From assembly GCA_913046025.1 (NCBI GenBank), contig CAJWRP010000180.1, positions 1-5,747 on the forward strand: 5,747 bases of DNA. Reading direction: 5' to 3'. Both the position numbers and the translations under genes were made by a program. The notes below the pieces were generated by a model that was not told the DNA's origin, ran no database searches, and was given only the letters and a program-made list of their open reading frames with translations. Within the stretch, counting starts at the first letter, position 1. Each line of letters starts with the position of its first letter. Shown here piece by piece: positions 4,881-5,747 of this stretch. This stretch comes from an uncultured Chloroflexota bacterium (GTDB taxonomy: Bacteria; Chloroflexota; Dehalococcoidia; SAR202; UBA11138).

Positions 4881-5747
4881 ATGAGCACAGGCTCGAAGGA
4901 CGTCCAAGAAATCGAGTGGGATGACCCCGTCGATGCCATAGAACAGATTTACGAGATGGGATGGACCGACGGGCTTCCTGTAGTGCCTCCCACCGAGGAC
5001 AGGGTAGGGCAGTTTCTGGAAATTGCAGGAAGGCCAGCCGACGAGTTGGTGGGCAAACTTCCGGAGCGTCGTCGAGAAATCACCGTGGGCAAGATTGCAG
5101 CCAATGCAGTCATGGCAGGCTGCAAACCAGAGTATTTTCCCGTGGTGTTAGCTGCCGCTGAGGCTATGCTGGACCCCCTATTCAATCTGGTCGGGCCATC
5201 GTCCAGTCTGGGTGGGTCTGCAATCCTAGTGATTGTTAATGGTACTGTGGCCTGCGAACTGGGCATCAACTCCAGAAACAACCTCTTCGGGCCCGGAAAC
5301 AGGGCCAACGCCACCATAGGAAGGGCAGTAAGGCTCATTTTGATGAACGCCTGTGCAGCCATTCCAGGGCTGTTCGACCGCAGCATTCTGGGCAATCCCG
5401 GCAAGTACAGCTACTGCATCGCAGAGGCTGAGACGGAGACTCACTGGACGCCTCTTCACGTGGAACGCGGCTTCTCCGCTGAGCAGAGCGCCGTCACGGT
5501 ATTTGCATGCGACGGGCCGCGACAGGCTCGCACCAGCGGAGGACCCGAGAATATACTGACGACTGTCGCTGATGTGGCTGGCACCCTCGGCACGTCGCTT
5601 TCTACCGTCGGCTCCACTAACGATAGCAGCGCTATAGTCCGGCAGGGCGAGCTAACGTTGATCGTCGCTGGCGAAAGCAGCGTATGGGACGGCTGGAGCA
5701 AGGATGACGTGAAACGAACAGTACACGGCAAGATGAAGCGTTCTGTA
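4881..5747 (+). CDS. Conserved protein of unknown function with TDGLPVVPPT and GNRANATIGRA motifs, N-terminal 289 residues (runs off the right edge)
   Basis: The frame is open for all 289 codons to the window end without a stop. The ATG at 4881 has AAGGGGA at 4868-4874, seven bases away. I do not know an assigned function. Strikingly conserved-looking stretches are TDGLPVVPPTEDRV (29-42), NAVMAGCKPEYFPVV (75-89), GPGNRANATIGRAVRL (137-152), NPGKYSYCIAE (172-182) and WTPLHVERGF (189-198). There is no signal peptide and no membrane segment, so it is probably cytoplasmic. Cys81, Cys159, Cys179 and Cys210 are spread and form no CxxC. I recall similar proteins of roughly 350-400 residues in environmental Chloroflexota, Actinobacteria and Proteobacteria genomes, sometimes beside genes for the UGSC-motif (seleno)protein family; this is memory, not seen here, and the downstream gene is outside the window. 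The Asn/Gly/Arg-rich motif 137-152 looks like an active or ligand-binding site. It is divergent from the VOC operon. Confidence 0.88.
   Translation, partial: MSTGSKDVQEIEWDDPVDAIEQIYEMGWTDGLPVVPPTEDRVGQFLEIAGRPADELVGKLPERRREITVGKIAANAVMAGCKPEYFPVVLAAAEAMLDPLFNLVGPSSSLGGSAILVIVNGTVACELGINSRNNLFGPGNRANATIGRAVRLILMNACAAIPGLFDRSILGNPGKYSYCIAEAETETHWTPLHVERGFSAEQSAVTVFACDGPRQARTSGGPENILTTVADVAGTLGTSLSTVGSTNDSSAIVRQGELTLIVAGESSVWDGWSKDDVKRTVHGKMKRSV

Noticed and set aside
4949..5404. Open frame of 151 codons on the minus strand
   Set aside because: It is antisense to the conserved unknown gene, whose own frame has clear motifs; the Ser/Pro/Ala-rich translation is typical of a shadow frame.
1..5747. 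tRNA, rRNA, CRISPR, insertion sequence, attachment site or defence genes
   Set aside because: No repeat-spacer pattern, transposase, long terminal inverted repeats or tRNA-like stretch was seen; nearly all sequence is explained by the genes listed.

Overview
The window looks like a bacterial chromosome segment of moderate GC content. It is densely packed with short intergenic gaps and no sign of phage, insertion sequence, CRISPR or RNA genes. The gene mix is a family III CoA-transferase, a benzaldehyde-lyase-like ThDP enzyme, a remnant of an HpcH/HpaI aldolase, VOC and RidA proteins, and a conserved protein of unknown function. This recalls the catabolic gene content of uncultivated marine Chloroflexota (SAR202/Dehalococcoidia type). 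That placement is an impression from gene content only; nothing in the window fixes the taxonomy.

Left part (1-1811, minus strand): a two-gene operon reads right to left. A CaiB/BaiF-type CoA-transferase (561-1811) is followed after 83 bp by a ThDP-dependent lyase/decarboxylase that runs off the left edge (1-477). The pair resembles oxalyl-CoA or 2-hydroxyacyl-CoA modules, in which an acid is activated by CoA transfer and its C-C bond is then cleaved by ThDP chemistry. Substrate identity is not visible. A divergent region of 176 bp (1812-1987) carries an extended -10 promoter for each direction.

Middle (1988-2850, plus strand): a small YfcE-like metallophosphoesterase appears to be transcribed leaderless. 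Immediately after its stop codon comes the 3' third of an HpcH/HpaI-type aldolase with no N-terminal part, most likely a gene remnant. A perfect 14-bp hairpin flanked by A and T runs ends this unit and, being symmetrical, also ends the opposing one.

Right-centre (2880-4704, minus strand): four co-directional genes in the order VOC protein, Yip1-family membrane protein, RidA-family protein and HIT-family hydrolase, with gaps of 54, 48 and 79 bp. They probably form one operon driven by a TTGACA/TAGGCT promoter that is overlapped by a perfect palindrome. The RidA protein lacks the arginine expected for imine deaminase activity.

Right edge (4881-5747, plus strand): a conserved protein of unknown function, incomplete at the window end, is transcribed divergently from the VOC operon. 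Three of the four promoters proposed here share the string TGTGCTA at the extended -10 position. I see no complete novel defence or mobile system; the points most worth a second look are the unknown conserved protein, the truncated aldolase, the Arg-less RidA and the promoter architecture.
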